The notes beneath the pieces were generated by a model, which was not told the origin of the DNA, did not search any database, and saw only the letters and a list, made by a program, of their open reading frames with translations. This document shows positions 49,752 through 59,108 of a stretch of 64,000 bases of DNA, in pieces. The stretch covers positions 1 through 64,000 of the forward strand of contig JAEUJQ010000073.1 of assembly GCA_016793095.1 (NCBI GenBank), given 5' to 3'. The translations under genes were made by a program, and so were the position numbers. How positions within the stretch are numbered: the stretch's first letter is position 1; the number at the start of each line of letters is the position of its first letter. The stretch comes from Myxococcaceae bacterium (GTDB lineage: Bacteria; Myxococcota; Myxococcia; Myxococcales; Myxococcaceae).

Positions 49752-51150
49752 ATGCAGGCCGCATGGCCGCAACGGAGGTCCGACGCTGGCTCGTCGCGGA
49801 CGCTGGCTCGCCGCGGACGCTGGCTCGCCGCGATCGCCGTGTTCCTCGCCTGGGCGGCCACGTCCTTCTATCGGCACATCGACGACACCGACGCGAGCCT
49901 CTACCGGGTCGTCGCGCGCCACCTGGCTGAGGACGGCGCGTGGACCACGATGCGCTACCTGCCCAGCGCTTATCCGGCCTTCTACGAACACCTCCCGTTT
50001 GGACTGTGGCCCATGGCCGTCACCATCCGGCTCTTCGGTGAAGGCGCTGCCGGTGACGCAGTTGCTGATCGCCGTGCTGACGGTGCTGCTGGTCGGGTGG
50101 GGCGCGCGGGCCTCGGCGGGTCCCGGCGGGGCCCTGGCAGCCATGGTCAGCCTGGGGATGACGCAGAACTTCTTCTTCTACGCGCCGATGACGCTCCTCG
50201 ATGGAGTGCTGATGCTGGGCGCGGCGATGGTGGTCGCGGGTGCGCTCCGGCCGAGGCTCGACGCCGCTGCCGGGTGGCTGATGTTCGGCGGAACCCTCGT
50301 CGGAGTCGCCACCAAGGCTCCCTTCGGGCTCGTCACGCCGGTGGCGCTCATCGCTGGCCGGGTCATCGTCGAGCGCTCGGTTCGGTGGGCCGCCAGAGCG
50401 ACGGCCCTGACTGTCCTGGCGACGCTCCCCGTCGTGCTCTTCGTCGCCACGTCCAGCGACTGGCTCGAACACTACGGTCGGGAGCAGCTGATCGCCTCGA
50501 TGAATGGGACCCGCTCTGATGGTGGGGGCGGGCCGCTCTTTCCTGCGCGCATGGTGCTCGAGATGTTCTGGCCGGGCCTGGCGCTCATCGCGTTCGGTGT
50601 TCTGCCGGTGCGGCGGAGGCTGTGCGGGACGATCCCCGAACCACCGCCCCGCTCGTTTCACTCCCTCTCGCTCGGCGGGGTGCTGGCGATCGCGGCGTTG
50701 TCGTTGCCGGCGCGGAAGCTGAACACGCACGTCTTCGTGCTGTTCCCGATGCTGAGCGCGCTGGCGGGCGCGGCGGTCGGGCCGGCGGTTGATCGGCTGC
50801 CGGTGCGAATCACGAACGGGACCCTGCTCTTGCTGCTCGCGACAGGGTTGATCGCGGGGCCGCTGGGAATCGCGCGGCTGTACTGCCGGCCAGCGTGCGC
50901 CCTCTCGACCGTGTTCGCGCCTCAGCTCGACGCGCTCCCACCGGGCACCGAGGTCGACATCGTCTCCCGCTCTTCCCCGTGGTCGATGATCGCGCTGCTC
51001 GCTGCCGAGCGCCGGTTCCTTCCCTTTCATGTCGCGGAGCTCGGCGCTCGAGAGTGGGCGGTCGTCGAGCGCGAGCTCTGGGTGCCGCGCAGCGGTTGGT
51101 CGGCTGTCTCGGAGGCGCCGGGTTGGTACCTCGTTCGACGGGATCCGTGA
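49752..51150 (+). pseudogene. PMT/ArnT-like membrane glycosyltransferase, frame disrupted
   Basis: A polytopic GT-C type glycosyltransferase that would move a sugar from a polyprenyl donor. The first part has a membrane helix, then YRHIDDTDASLYRVVARHL (acidic loop pair) and AFYEHLPFGLWPMAVTIRLFGEG. At about 50040-50050 the reading changes frame and continues as ALPVTQLLIAVLTVLLVGWG and on through six or more helices to the end. A two-base loss in a GCGCG stretch would explain the break. At the 5' end a 17-bp unit is present three times, so the N-terminus is also altered. A sequencing or assembly error is possible. Confidence 0.72.
49782..49832 (+). repeat. Three tandem copies of a 17-bp unit at the glycosyltransferase 5' end
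   Basis: GACGCTGGCTCGYCGCG is repeated three times without gap. Since 17 is not a multiple of three, each gain or loss changes the frame that joins upstream start codons to the membrane helix. With one copy the ATG at 49763 reads straight into MAATEVRRWLAAIAVF; with the present three copies only the ATG at 49752 is in frame. Confidence 0.85.
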
Positions 51151-51314
51151 CGTCGCGACCGCTTCGCTTCGGCAGGCGGGCCGAGACGAGGGGTGCGCGG
51201 ATCCACGAGGAGCTGCCCGGACCCTGCGCGACCTCAGGCTGGACGACGAGAGCCATCGCCGAGGCCGGCTGCCGGTCCCCGGGGCTGCGCTGCAAGGGTG
51301 ACGGCCGCGCTGTC

Positions 51315-51357
51315 TTGTGCTCGCTCGCGGTCGTTGTTAGGTTGGGTAACCAACTTA
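51315..51357 (+). promoter_or_regulatory. tetR promoter and operator
   Basis: TTGTGC (51315-51320), a 17-bp spacer and TAGGTT (51338-51343) look like a sigma-70 promoter. An inverted repeat TAGGTTGG-GTAA-CCAACTTA (51338-51357, seven of eight positions pairing) covers the -10 region and ends two bases before the ATG. This is the place for autoregulation by the TetR protein. Confidence 0.6.
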
Positions 51358-51359
51358 CT

Positions 51360-51941
51360 ATGCCTCGACCACCGAACACCGATGAGCGACGGGCGCAGAT
51401 CACCCGGGGCCTGCTGAAGGTCATGAGCGTCAAGGGCTACGAGGGCGCCACGATTCAGGACATCGCGCGTGCAGCGCGGCTCTCTCCCGGCCTCGTGCAC
51501 TACCACTTCGGGTCGAAGGCCGAGATCCTCGAGGCGCTCATCGAGGCGCTCCTCGCGTCGCACTTCGAGCTCGTGGATCAGGCGGTGGCCGCCTCGGGGC
51601 CGCGCCCCCTCGACCGCCTCGACGCGATGATCGACGTCCACCTGGCCACCGGCTCGACCGCGAAGCCAGAGCTCCTCGCGCTGTGGGTGCTGCTGGGCGG
51701 CGAGGCGCTCAAGTCGAAGCCCGTGCGGGAGCGCTACGCCGCGGGCCTCGCGGAGCTGCGACGCCGGCTGGTGGCTCTGCTCCGCGCCGTGAAGGCGAGC
51801 ATCGACGCGGAGGCCGCGGCCGCCGGGCTCCTCGCGGCGATCGAGGGCTACTTCGTGGTGGCCGCCACGGCGCGAGCGCTCGTGCCACGAGGCTCGGCGG
51901 CGGGGACCGTGAAGCGCATGGCGCGGGGGCTCCTCACATGA
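51360..51941 (+). CDS. TetR-family transcriptional regulator
   Basis: A 193-residue repressor. The N-terminal HTH reads ATIQDIARAARLSPGLVHYHFGSKAEIL, very close to the family pattern. The C-terminal helical domain (~80-190) would bind a ligand. It lies directly before an MFS gene that overlaps its stop (ATGA), so it probably controls that exporter and itself through the palindrome over its start. Confidence 0.93.
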   Translation: MPRPPNTDERRAQITRGLLKVMSVKGYEGATIQDIARAARLSPGLVHYHFGSKAEILEALIEALLASHFELVDQAVAASGPRPLDRLDAMIDVHLATGSTAKPELLALWVLLGGEALKSKPVRERYAAGLAELRRRLVALLRAVKASIDAEAAAAGLLAAIEGYFVVAATARALVPRGSAAGTVKRMARGLLT

Positions 51942-53146
51942 CGCGCGACCGCCGGCTCCTGACGCTGCTCGGCGCGCTCTACCTCGCTCAGGGCCTGCCG
52001 TTCGGCTTCTTCACCCAGGCGCTGCCCGTCATGCTTCGGGAGGCTGGCGTGTCGCTTGAGCGCATCGGGCTCGCCTCGTTGCTGGCCGCGCCCTGGGCGC
52101 TCAAGTTCCTCGTGGCGCCGTGGGTCGATGGGACTCGCTCCCGGCGGCTGTGGGTGCTCGTGCTTCAGCTCTCCGGAGCCGCCCTCCTCATCCTCGCCTC
52201 CGCGCTCGAGCCGGGCTGGCTCCCGGCGCTGCTCGTGGTGGTCTTCCTCGTGAACGCGGTGGCGGCGAGCCAGGACATCGCGACCGACGCCATCGCGGTC
52301 GACGCGCTCCCACCCTCGAGGAGAGGTCTCGCCAACGCCCTCCAGGTGGGGGCCTACCGCGTTGGGATGATCATCGGAGGCGGCGCGCTGCTCGTGGCCT
52401 TCGAGTGGATCGGCTGGTCGGGCGTCTTCCTCGCGATGGCGGCGATGACGCTGCTCACCACGCTGCCGGTCTCCCGGTGGCGAGAGCCGCCGCGGGTTCC
52501 AACGAAGGACGCCCCAAGCCTCGCCGGCTTCTTCCGGCGGGCCGACGCGGCGCCGCTGCTCACGGTGCTCTTCCTCTTCAAGTTCGGCGAGGCGTTCGGT
52601 GTCGCGATGCTCAAGCCGGCGCTGGTGGATTTCGGCGCGTCTCTCTCGGACGTGGGCGTCCTGGTCGGGACCTTCGGCTTCGTCGCAGGCCTCCTCGGCG
52701 CGGTGGTGGGCGGGCTGCTCGTCAATCGGCTCGGCCGGCGCAGCGCGCTGCTCGGGTTCGGCGCGCTGCAGGCCTGCGCGGTGCTGGCGTATGCCTTCAT
52801 CGATCGCGCGACCGCGTGGCGCGACCTCGCCGCCATCGTCTCCTTCGAGCACTTCGCCGGAGGGCTCGCCACGACGACCCTCTTCACCTGCATCATGGAC
52901 TGGTGCCGCCCGGGCCACTCGGCCACCGACGCGACGGTGCAGGCGTCGACCGTCGTCGTCGCGACGCTCCTCGCCAGCGCCGGGAGCGGCTTCAGCGCCC
53001 AGACGTTCGGCCACCACCTGCACTTCGTGCTCGCCGCGTTCCTCGCGATGGGCGCCGTCGTCGCGTCCGCACTGCTGCTCAAACGCGTTCACCCGAAGGA
53101 GGCCCCATGCGCATCGCCGTCTACGCCGGCAGCTTCGACCCCGTGA
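51938..53146 (+). CDS. MFS transporter (AmpG/RhtX-like)
   Basis: A 402-residue membrane protein with twelve predicted helices. The motif LAQGLPFGFFTQALPVMLREAG, then VAPWVDGTRSRR and NAVAASQDIATDAIAVDALP, is that of the AmpG/RhtX group, which imports muropeptides or siderophores. Its gene overlaps tetR by ATGA at the start and runs 40 bp into coaD at the end. The C-terminal tail (~15 residues) therefore shares DNA with CoaD's first codons. Confidence 0.88.
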   Translation: MTRDRRLLTLLGALYLAQGLPFGFFTQALPVMLREAGVSLERIGLASLLAAPWALKFLVAPWVDGTRSRRLWVLVLQLSGAALLILASALEPGWLPALLVVVFLVNAVAASQDIATDAIAVDALPPSRRGLANALQVGAYRVGMIIGGGALLVAFEWIGWSGVFLAMAAMTLLTTLPVSRWREPPRVPTKDAPSLAGFFRRADAAPLLTVLFLFKFGEAFGVAMLKPALVDFGASLSDVGVLVGTFGFVAGLLGAVVGGLLVNRLGRRSALLGFGALQACAVLAYAFIDRATAWRDLAAIVSFEHFAGGLATTTLFTCIMDWCRPGHSATDATVQASTVVVATLLASAGSGFSAQTFGHHLHFVLAAFLAMGAVVASALLLKRVHPKEAPCASPSTPAASTP

Positions 53147-53622
53147 CGAGCGGGCACCTCGACGTCATCGAGAAGGCGCGCGCCCTCGCCGACACGCTCC
53201 ACGTGGTGGTCGCCATGAACCCGGAGAAGACGGGCTCGTTCTCCGTCGAGGAGCGCGTGGCGCTGCTGCAGGCGTGCGTCCCGCCCTCCGTCGTCGTCAC
53301 GAGCACGCCGGGGCTCGTCATCGACTATGCGAGGTCGGTCGGGGCGAGGTGGCTGGTGCGCGGCGTGCGCAGCGTGACCGACGCCGAGGCCGAGCTCCGG
53401 CTGGCGAGCCTCAACGCCACGCTCGCGCCCGAACTCACCACCGTCTTCGTGAACGCCGATCCTGCTCGCGCGGAGGTGAGCTCGTCGCGGCTGAAGGAGC
53501 TTGCTCGCGAGGGGGCAGACCTCTCGGCGTGGTGCCATCCGGTGGTCGCCGCCGCGCTCCACGAGCACCAGCGGCGTCAACGCCCGCGCGACCCCGGCTC
53601 CCTCGCGACGCCGGTGCGGTGA
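53107..53622 (+). CDS. coaD: Phosphopantetheine adenylyltransferase
   Basis: Joins ATP and 4'-phosphopantetheine to make dephospho-CoA, the fourth step of CoA synthesis. A 171-residue nucleotidyltransferase: YAGSFDPVTSGHLDVI carries the GH motif, VRGVRSVTDAEAE the phosphate loop, and AEVSSSRLKELA the second ATP contact. The usual T-L-G-H reads T-S-G-H. The ATG has AGGAGG upstream. It overlaps the transporter's end by 40 bp in another frame. Confidence 0.95.
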   Translation: MRIAVYAGSFDPVTSGHLDVIEKARALADTLHVVVAMNPEKTGSFSVEERVALLQACVPPSVVVTSTPGLVIDYARSVGARWLVRGVRSVTDAEAELRLASLNATLAPELTTVFVNADPARAEVSSSRLKELAREGADLSAWCHPVVAAALHEHQRRQRPRDPGSLATPVR

Positions 53623-53708
53623 GCGCCTCTGGACCCGCCACGCGCCCTGGTTGCGGACCGCAGGGAGCTGAGCAGGAGCGAGCCAGGTCGCCACGGGCAC
53701 CAACGGCG

Positions 53709-54854
53709 TCAGTCGAGCTGGGCGACGAGGCGCACACCGGTCACCACCAGGCGCTCGCGGGAGGGCTGCCTCGCGTCCCCCGCGGGTGCGCTCACCATCA
53801 CGTGCATGACGGCGCGGTGCCCGATGAAGAATGGCTCCGCTTCGGCGCCGGCATCGGGCGTCGGCGCCAGCTCCCAGGGGGGAGGGCCGACGATCTGCGC
53901 GACCGCCGTCGGCCGGCCGAACGCCGCGGCGAGGTCGGCGGCGCGCCAGGCCGGCTCGTCGATGCGCAGCTCGACGGTGCGTTGGGTGCGAGTCATCTGG
54001 CTGCGCCCCTCGCGGAGGCTCCGCTTGGGCAGTCTCGCGGCGTCAAGACGACCCTGGACGGTGAACGGCCCCAGGGCATCGTCAGCGGTCAGCGTGGAGA
54101 ACGCCCGCGCAAAGCGCGCCGAGAGCTCCTTCGAGTCGAGCTTCTCCTCACGTGCCGCCGCAGCGGCCTCATACTGGCGCAGCAGCAACTGCTCGAGGGG
54201 GGCGAGCCCAGACAGGTGCTCAGGCAGCGTGAGTCGGTCGCGCTCGAGCGCCTCGACGGACGGGAGCGAGGGCCAGGAGCACGCCGTCGGGCGCCTGTTC
54301 CACCGCTCGAGCCGCTCGACTTCCTTCTCAGTGTGGGATGGGTCGCGGCTGCTGCGCGCGTGCTGGTCGGGGTTCCTTCGCACGATCAGCTCTCCCACCG
54401 AGCCTGGGGCGACTCCAACCGGAGCGCCGAAGACGCCGATCCGGACCCGGTAGCGCCCGGCCTTGAGGAAGCTCCGCCCGGTGCCGAGGTCGAAGTAGCG
54501 CTTGCGGCCGTAGTCGAGGGACTCCTCGAGGTGAAGCACCTGGCCAAGGGGCAGACGCCAGGGGTCGCTCAGCGCCCACGCCTCACCGAGGACGACGGGG
54601 GGCCCCGCCGACAGGTCCGCGGCGCCCTCGCAGGGCCCGGGGGCCACCACCGCTGGGCCGGAGAGCACGTCCTTCGCGACCCGCAGGTTCATCCAGTAGT
54701 ACGCGTCGGAGGGGATCTCGAAGTCGAAGTCGACCAGCTCGGCGCGATCCAGGCGGACCTTCTCCTTGAGGGCGGTGTGGCCGAACGTCTTGTCTGAAGA
54801 GGGCATGCCGAGCAGCGATGGAAGAGGCTGAGCGAGGAGGAGCAGGGTCAGCAT
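53709..54854 (-). CDS. Secreted hypothetical protein
   Basis: A 381-residue exported protein. The ATG (MLTLLLLAQPL) follows GAGGTG at five bases; a GTG six codons earlier is possible. The mature part has a beta-rich N-terminal domain (~30-170, with KKRYFDLG-like strands and YRVRIGVFG) and a helical middle. A second beta domain ends in MHVMVSAPAGD and VTGVRLVAQLD. No known family or active site. It is convergent with coaD. Confidence 0.75.
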   Translation of the reverse strand: MLTLLLLAQPLPSLLGMPSSDKTFGHTALKEKVRLDRAELVDFDFEIPSDAYYWMNLRVAKDVLSGPAVVAPGPCEGAADLSAGPPVVLGEAWALSDPWRLPLGQVLHLEESLDYGRKRYFDLGTGRSFLKAGRYRVRIGVFGAPVGVAPGSVGELIVRRNPDQHARSSRDPSHTEKEVERLERWNRRPTACSWPSLPSVEALERDRLTLPEHLSGLAPLEQLLLRQYEAAAAAREEKLDSKELSARFARAFSTLTADDALGPFTVQGRLDAARLPKRSLREGRSQMTRTQRTVELRIDEPAWRAADLAAAFGRPTAVAQIVGPPPWELAPTPDAGAEAEPFFIGHRAVMHVMVSAPAGDARQPSRERLVVTGVRLVAQLD

Positions 54855-55105
54855 CAAGGCACCTCGGGACACCGAGAAGCGGTGTTCGGTTCGCGTTCAT
54901 TGAGGCGGCTCGTGCGCCGGCGCATAGGGAATCCGATGGATGGGACGCCATCGTCTACGACGGGCCTCAGCTGCGGGACCAGGGAGATTCTCACGCTGCA
55001 ATGCCCTCGTTCCGATTGCTGGGAGCGACCGTCCCGCGCATGGCCGGGACCCTCCATCTCACCCGGCGGCGGGTCCCCAGCGACTCGCGTGCGCAGGGGG
55101 GTCGC

Positions 55106-55864
55106 TCAGTCGAGCCCGGCGAGCGCAGCGCGGGCCTGCGTCGCCCAGGCGGCTCCGTCGGCGTCACCGCGCGCTGTCCCCAGCTCGATGGCGCGGGCGT
55201 ACGCAGCCCGGGCGGCTGCTGTGTCTCCAGTGGCTGCCAGGCACTCGGCGAGCGTCGCCTGGTTCAACGGATGCTGGGGCGCGCGGCTCACCGCCTTCTG
55301 CGCTTCCGCGAGCGCGTCGTCCGCGTTGCCCGGGCCCGTGGGCCAGCCTGGCGCGCGCACGAGCAGCAGCGCGAGCACCCGGGCAGGTCCTGCGTCGTCC
55401 AGGCCGGGCGCCGTGGCGTCGGCCTTCTTGAGCAGCGCGATGATGTTGGGCAGCTCCACCACGGCGGTGAGCGCGCGCTCACGGGCCGACAGCCCCAGCG
55501 CGACGGCCTGCCAGTAGTCGCAGCCAGCGGAGCCCGGCGCGCGCTGTTGGCACTGCTGCCCCGCTTCGACCGCCTCGGCCGCGCGCAGCTTGCGCTCCGC
55601 CTTCGGCCCGTTCTCGACGAGCCACGCCGCCGTCCGCACCACCCCGATGGGGCCGTCCACCTTCGCGACATCCGCGAGGGCCGCCGTGCGAAACAGCGCC
55701 AGCGCCTCCTTCGCAGCGTCGAGGTCCGGCCGTCGTGCGAACGCGGCCTCGGCGTCGAGCAGGGTGCGCTCGGCTGAGGTCCCCGGCGTCACGACGACGA
55801 CAGGCACGCGGGGCGGCGGGCAGGCCAGCAGCAGCGCTGCACTGAGAAGAGACCACCACCTCAC
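55106..55864 (-). CDS. TPR lipoprotein (TatT-like)
   Basis: A 252-residue lipoprotein (lipobox LLLAC) made of TPR-like helical pairs: AALADVAKVDGPIGVVRTAAWLVE, ALGLSARERALTAVVELPN, and DDALAEAQKAVSRAPQHPLNQATLAECLAATGD. The overall plan resembles the TatT component of some TRAP-associated systems. GTG start overlaps the stop of the binding-protein gene (GTGA), so the two are one operon. Function is likely scaffold or substrate delivery with its partner. Confidence 0.78.
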   Translation of the reverse strand: MRWWSLLSAALLLACPPPRVPVVVVTPGTSAERTLLDAEAAFARRPDLDAAKEALALFRTAALADVAKVDGPIGVVRTAAWLVENGPKAERKLRAAEAVEAGQQCQQRAPGSAGCDYWQAVALGLSARERALTAVVELPNIIALLKKADATAPGLDDAGPARVLALLLVRAPGWPTGPGNADDALAEAQKAVSRAPQHPLNQATLAECLAATGDTAAARAAYARAIELGTARGDADGAAWATQARAALAGLD

Positions 55865-56733
55865 TTCGCTGCGCTCCCGGAGGCCTTCTTCGCAGCCGCG
55901 AACGCTGCCTCATCGAGGGGCGCGAAGCCGGTGAGCCGCACACCCTCGAGCGCAGCCTTGCCACGCTCGGTCGAGGGCACCTTCGTGAACGCCGCCGCCA
56001 CCGTCTTCCAGTCGGCAGCGCTCAACCGCTCGCCCAGCGTCGCGACCACGGCGACCGGCACCTTCGGCCCCACGTGCACCACCTCGAGGTCGGCCGCGAA
56101 CGGCAGGGTGGACAGCGACTTCGCCTGCTCGGCGTCGAGCAGCACCGCGAGCGGCTCCTTCCCGGTGGCCGCCTTGCGCAGCGCCGACAACACCTGGCCG
56201 CCGCTCGTGACCTTGACGGTCGCTGGGAGTTCGTAGCCGGCGAGCGCCACCTTCGTCACGAACTCCGGCGCGTAGCCCGCCGTCGAGAAGAGCGACGCGC
56301 CGTCGAGGTCCGCCGGCTTCTTCACGGCGCCCTTCTTCGCGATGAGCGACCAGCTCTGGGTGCCCTCGAGGCCCTGCTGGACGATGGCGAGCCGCGCGGT
56401 GAGCTTCAGCTCGGCCTCGTGCGAGAGGAAGAAGGGCAGCGGCACCAGCGCGAAGACGACGTCAGGCTCGGAGAAGCGCGCGAGGCCCGCCTTCTCCGTC
56501 GGAAAGTACGTCGCGGCGAGCGAGCCCACAGGCCAGCCGGCGAGCTCGCTGATGACGCCGGCCAGCTCGTCCATGCGCGACTGCGCCTCCTGCGTGGTGC
56601 CGGGGTAGCCGGGCGCGCAGAAGACGAGCCCGCGCGGACCGCTGGGCGCGGGTGGAGCGACAGGCGCCTTCGGCGGCGCGGCGAAGGTGAGCGACGGCAG
56701 CAGGCAGAGGAGCGTGACGAGCAGGGACCGCAT
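55861..56733 (-). CDS. Periplasmic substrate-binding protein (PhnD-like)
   Basis: A 290-residue exported protein with a Sec signal (cleavage near TFA-A). It has the type 2 periplasmic-binding fold of the PhnD/SsuA group: strand GLVFCAPGYPGTTQEAQSRMDELAGVISEL, EPDVVFALVPLPFF, KKPADLDGASLFSTAGYAPEFV and the long C-terminal helix region. Ligands are often phosphonates or other oxyanions, but the pocket cannot be read. No permease or ATPase is adjacent. It is divergent from an RND exporter, 47 bp away, which could share control. Confidence 0.8.
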   Translation of the reverse strand: MRSLLVTLLCLLPSLTFAAPPKAPVAPPAPSGPRGLVFCAPGYPGTTQEAQSRMDELAGVISELAGWPVGSLAATYFPTEKAGLARFSEPDVVFALVPLPFFLSHEAELKLTARLAIVQQGLEGTQSWSLIAKKGAVKKPADLDGASLFSTAGYAPEFVTKVALAGYELPATVKVTSGGQVLSALRKAATGKEPLAVLLDAEQAKSLSTLPFAADLEVVHVGPKVPVAVVATLGERLSAADWKTVAAAFTKVPSTERGKAALEGVRLTGFAPLDEAAFAAAKKASGSAAK

Positions 56734-56780
56734 GCGTCGCAATGTACGCCTCGACGGCGCGGGAGTAAGCACGTCGTGAC

Positions 56781-59099
56781 ATGGGCGAGGCGTCATGGGT
56801 CGAGAGGCTGTTCGCGGCCGTCATCGCGAAGCGGTGGGTGGTGGTGCTGGTGTGGCTCGCGCTGGTGCCGGGCGCGGTGTGGCTCTCGCTGAAGCTGCCG
56901 AGCGACGGCGCCATCGACCGCCTCGTCGTCGAGCGCGACCCCGACGTGGTGCGCACCCGCGCCTTCCAGCAGGTGTTCCCGGAGGGGCGGCAGGTGGTGC
57001 TGCTCTTCGAGCCGGAGGGTGACGTCTTCGCGCCCGACGTCCTCTCCCAGCTCGCGGCCCTGGAGGATGCGCTCGGCAAGGTGAAGGGCGTGGTGCCGTT
57101 CTCGGCGCTCTCGCTGTTCCGCCGCCGTGAGGCGGACCTCTCGGCCGCCGGCTTTTCCGCCCGCTTTCGCGCCTTCGCGGAGGGGAGCTCCTTCTTCCGT
57201 CGGCAGGGGCTCGTCGGCGCGAAGCACCTCTCGGTCGCGGTCACGTTCCAGGCGCCCGGACCGCACGAGCGGGACGCGACGCTGGACGAGCTCGAGCGCG
57301 TCATGGCCTCGGTGCCGCACACAGCCCTCGGCGCCCCCCGCCGCGTGGGCCAGCCATACGTGGAGCAGTGGCTCGAGTCCGAGACGAAGCAGGCGACGGT
57401 GCGCTACTTCCCGCTCTTCGGTGCGTTCGTGGTGCTGCTGGTGCTGGCGCTCTACCGCTCGTGGCGCGCGCTGGCGGCCATCCTGCTGACGCTCGGGGTG
57501 ACGGTGCTCATGGCCATGGGGCTGGGCCAGCTCGTCGGCTTCACGCTCACCATCGTCTCCGAGCTGGTGCCGCTCGTCGTGCTCGTCACCGCCACGGCCA
57601 CCCTCGTGTACCTGCACTCGCGGTACATCCAGCAGCCCGAAGACGTGGCGCTCGAGCGACACCACGTCTTCTCGCTGGCCAACAAGGCGCTGCCGGTGAC
57701 GGCGAGCCTGGTGGCGGCGCTGCTCGGCTTCGCAGCGCTGGCGGTGTCGGAGATCCGCCCGATTCGCGAGATGGGCCTGTGGACGGCCGCGGGCCTCGGC
57801 GTGTCCTGGCTGACGAGCTTCACCCTCTTCCCCGCGCTGCAGCGGCTGCTCGCCTGTCCCACGCGTCAGGGCACCACCCCCGCAGGCCGTCTCTACGTGC
57901 GCCTGGCCGACGCGCTGCCGGGCTTCACCTTCCGCTTCCGCTGGCCGCTGCTGGTGGGCTCTCTCGTGGTGATGCTCGCGGGCGGCGCCGCGCTCTTCGG
58001 CGTGCCCGGCCTCGTCGCCCCGATGCGAATGGAGGTGGACGCCGTCGAGTACCTCGACGAGGCGCTGCCGCTGCGACGAGACATGGCCGTCTACGAGCAG
58101 GCGGTGGCCGGCCTCGCCGCCGTGCGCATCTGGGTGAAGACGCAGGACGGCGCGGTGGTGGAGCCGCCGACGCTGCAGGCGCTCGACCGCTTCAGCACCG
58201 CGGTGGCGAACGAGCCCGGCGTCAGCTCGGTCATCGGCCCGACGACGCTCCTGAGGCTGCGGCGGTACGTGGCGGGGCAGGGCGACGCGCTGCCCGAGGA
58301 AGAGGCCGGCTTCGCCGAGGCGGTGGCGGACCTGGAGCAGTTGCTCCTCACCGAGCAGGAGCTGCGCGGCTTCATCGACTTGAAGACGCTCGGGCAGGCG
58401 CAGCTCATGGTGCTGACGAAGCGCGGTGACGCCTCCTCGTTCGCCGCGCTCGAGGCCCGGCTCGACGGGCTGTGGAAGGCGGAGCAGGCACGCTCACCGG
58501 CGCTCAGCACCGCCACGGCGCAGGTCGTGGGCGAGTCGATTCTGCAGGCGAAGATCGGCCAGCACCTGGTGCCCACCTTGACGGAGAGCTTCGGGCTGAC
58601 CGCGGCGCTCATCTTCCTCACCTTTCTGGTGGTGTTCCGCAGCGGCGCCGCGCGGTTGATGGCGATGGTGCCGTCGGTGTTCGCGATCCTCGCGACGTTC
58701 TTCGTCATGCGGCTGACGGGCATTCCCCTCAACGTCGCCACCATCCTCATCGCCACGACGGTGCTGGGCACCACCGAGAACGATCAGGTGCACTTCTTCC
58801 ACCACTACCAGGAGGTGAAGAAGGACGGCGCGAGCGCCGAGCGGTCGATGTTGCACACCCTGCACGTGTCGGGGCACGCCATCATCTACGCGACGCTCAT
58901 CAACGCGAGCGGCTTCCTCGCGCTGTCGTTCTCGAACCTGCCGCCCATGCGCCAGTTCGGCATCGTGACGTCCGTCGCCTTCGCCTTCGCGATGCTGGCG
59001 GACTTCACGGCGCTGCCCGCCGCGCTGTGGATCTTCATGCGCGAGCGACCGGACCCGAAGGGCGGGGCCAGCGGGCCAGCGTCGAAGACGTCGGGCTGA
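56781..59099 (+). CDS. RND-type exporter (MMPL/HAE3 group)
   Basis: A 772-residue membrane protein with the twelve-helix RND plan: helix 1 (~18-38), a periplasmic loop (~40-200), helices 2-6 (~205-350), helix 7 (~390-410), a second loop (~415-590), and helices 8-12 (~595-760). The TESFGLTAALIFLTFLVVF and TVLGTTENDQVHFFHHYQEVKK regions are family-like. The loops are short, so it belongs with the two-loop MMPL/HAE3 proteins that move lipids or hopanoids. It has no fusion or outer-membrane partner here. Confidence 0.9.
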   Translation: MGEASWVERLFAAVIAKRWVVVLVWLALVPGAVWLSLKLPSDGAIDRLVVERDPDVVRTRAFQQVFPEGRQVVLLFEPEGDVFAPDVLSQLAALEDALGKVKGVVPFSALSLFRRREADLSAAGFSARFRAFAEGSSFFRRQGLVGAKHLSVAVTFQAPGPHERDATLDELERVMASVPHTALGAPRRVGQPYVEQWLESETKQATVRYFPLFGAFVVLLVLALYRSWRALAAILLTLGVTVLMAMGLGQLVGFTLTIVSELVPLVVLVTATATLVYLHSRYIQQPEDVALERHHVFSLANKALPVTASLVAALLGFAALAVSEIRPIREMGLWTAAGLGVSWLTSFTLFPALQRLLACPTRQGTTPAGRLYVRLADALPGFTFRFRWPLLVGSLVVMLAGGAALFGVPGLVAPMRMEVDAVEYLDEALPLRRDMAVYEQAVAGLAAVRIWVKTQDGAVVEPPTLQALDRFSTAVANEPGVSSVIGPTTLLRLRRYVAGQGDALPEEEAGFAEAVADLEQLLLTEQELRGFIDLKTLGQAQLMVLTKRGDASSFAALEARLDGLWKAEQARSPALSTATAQVVGESILQAKIGQHLVPTLTESFGLTAALIFLTFLVVFRSGAARLMAMVPSVFAILATFFVMRLTGIPLNVATILIATTVLGTTENDQVHFFHHYQEVKKDGASAERSMLHTLHVSGHAIIYATLINASGFLALSFSNLPPMRQFGIVTSVAFAFAMLADFTALPAALWIFMRERPDPKGGASGPASKTSG

Positions 59100-59108
59100 C
59101 CCCGGCCG

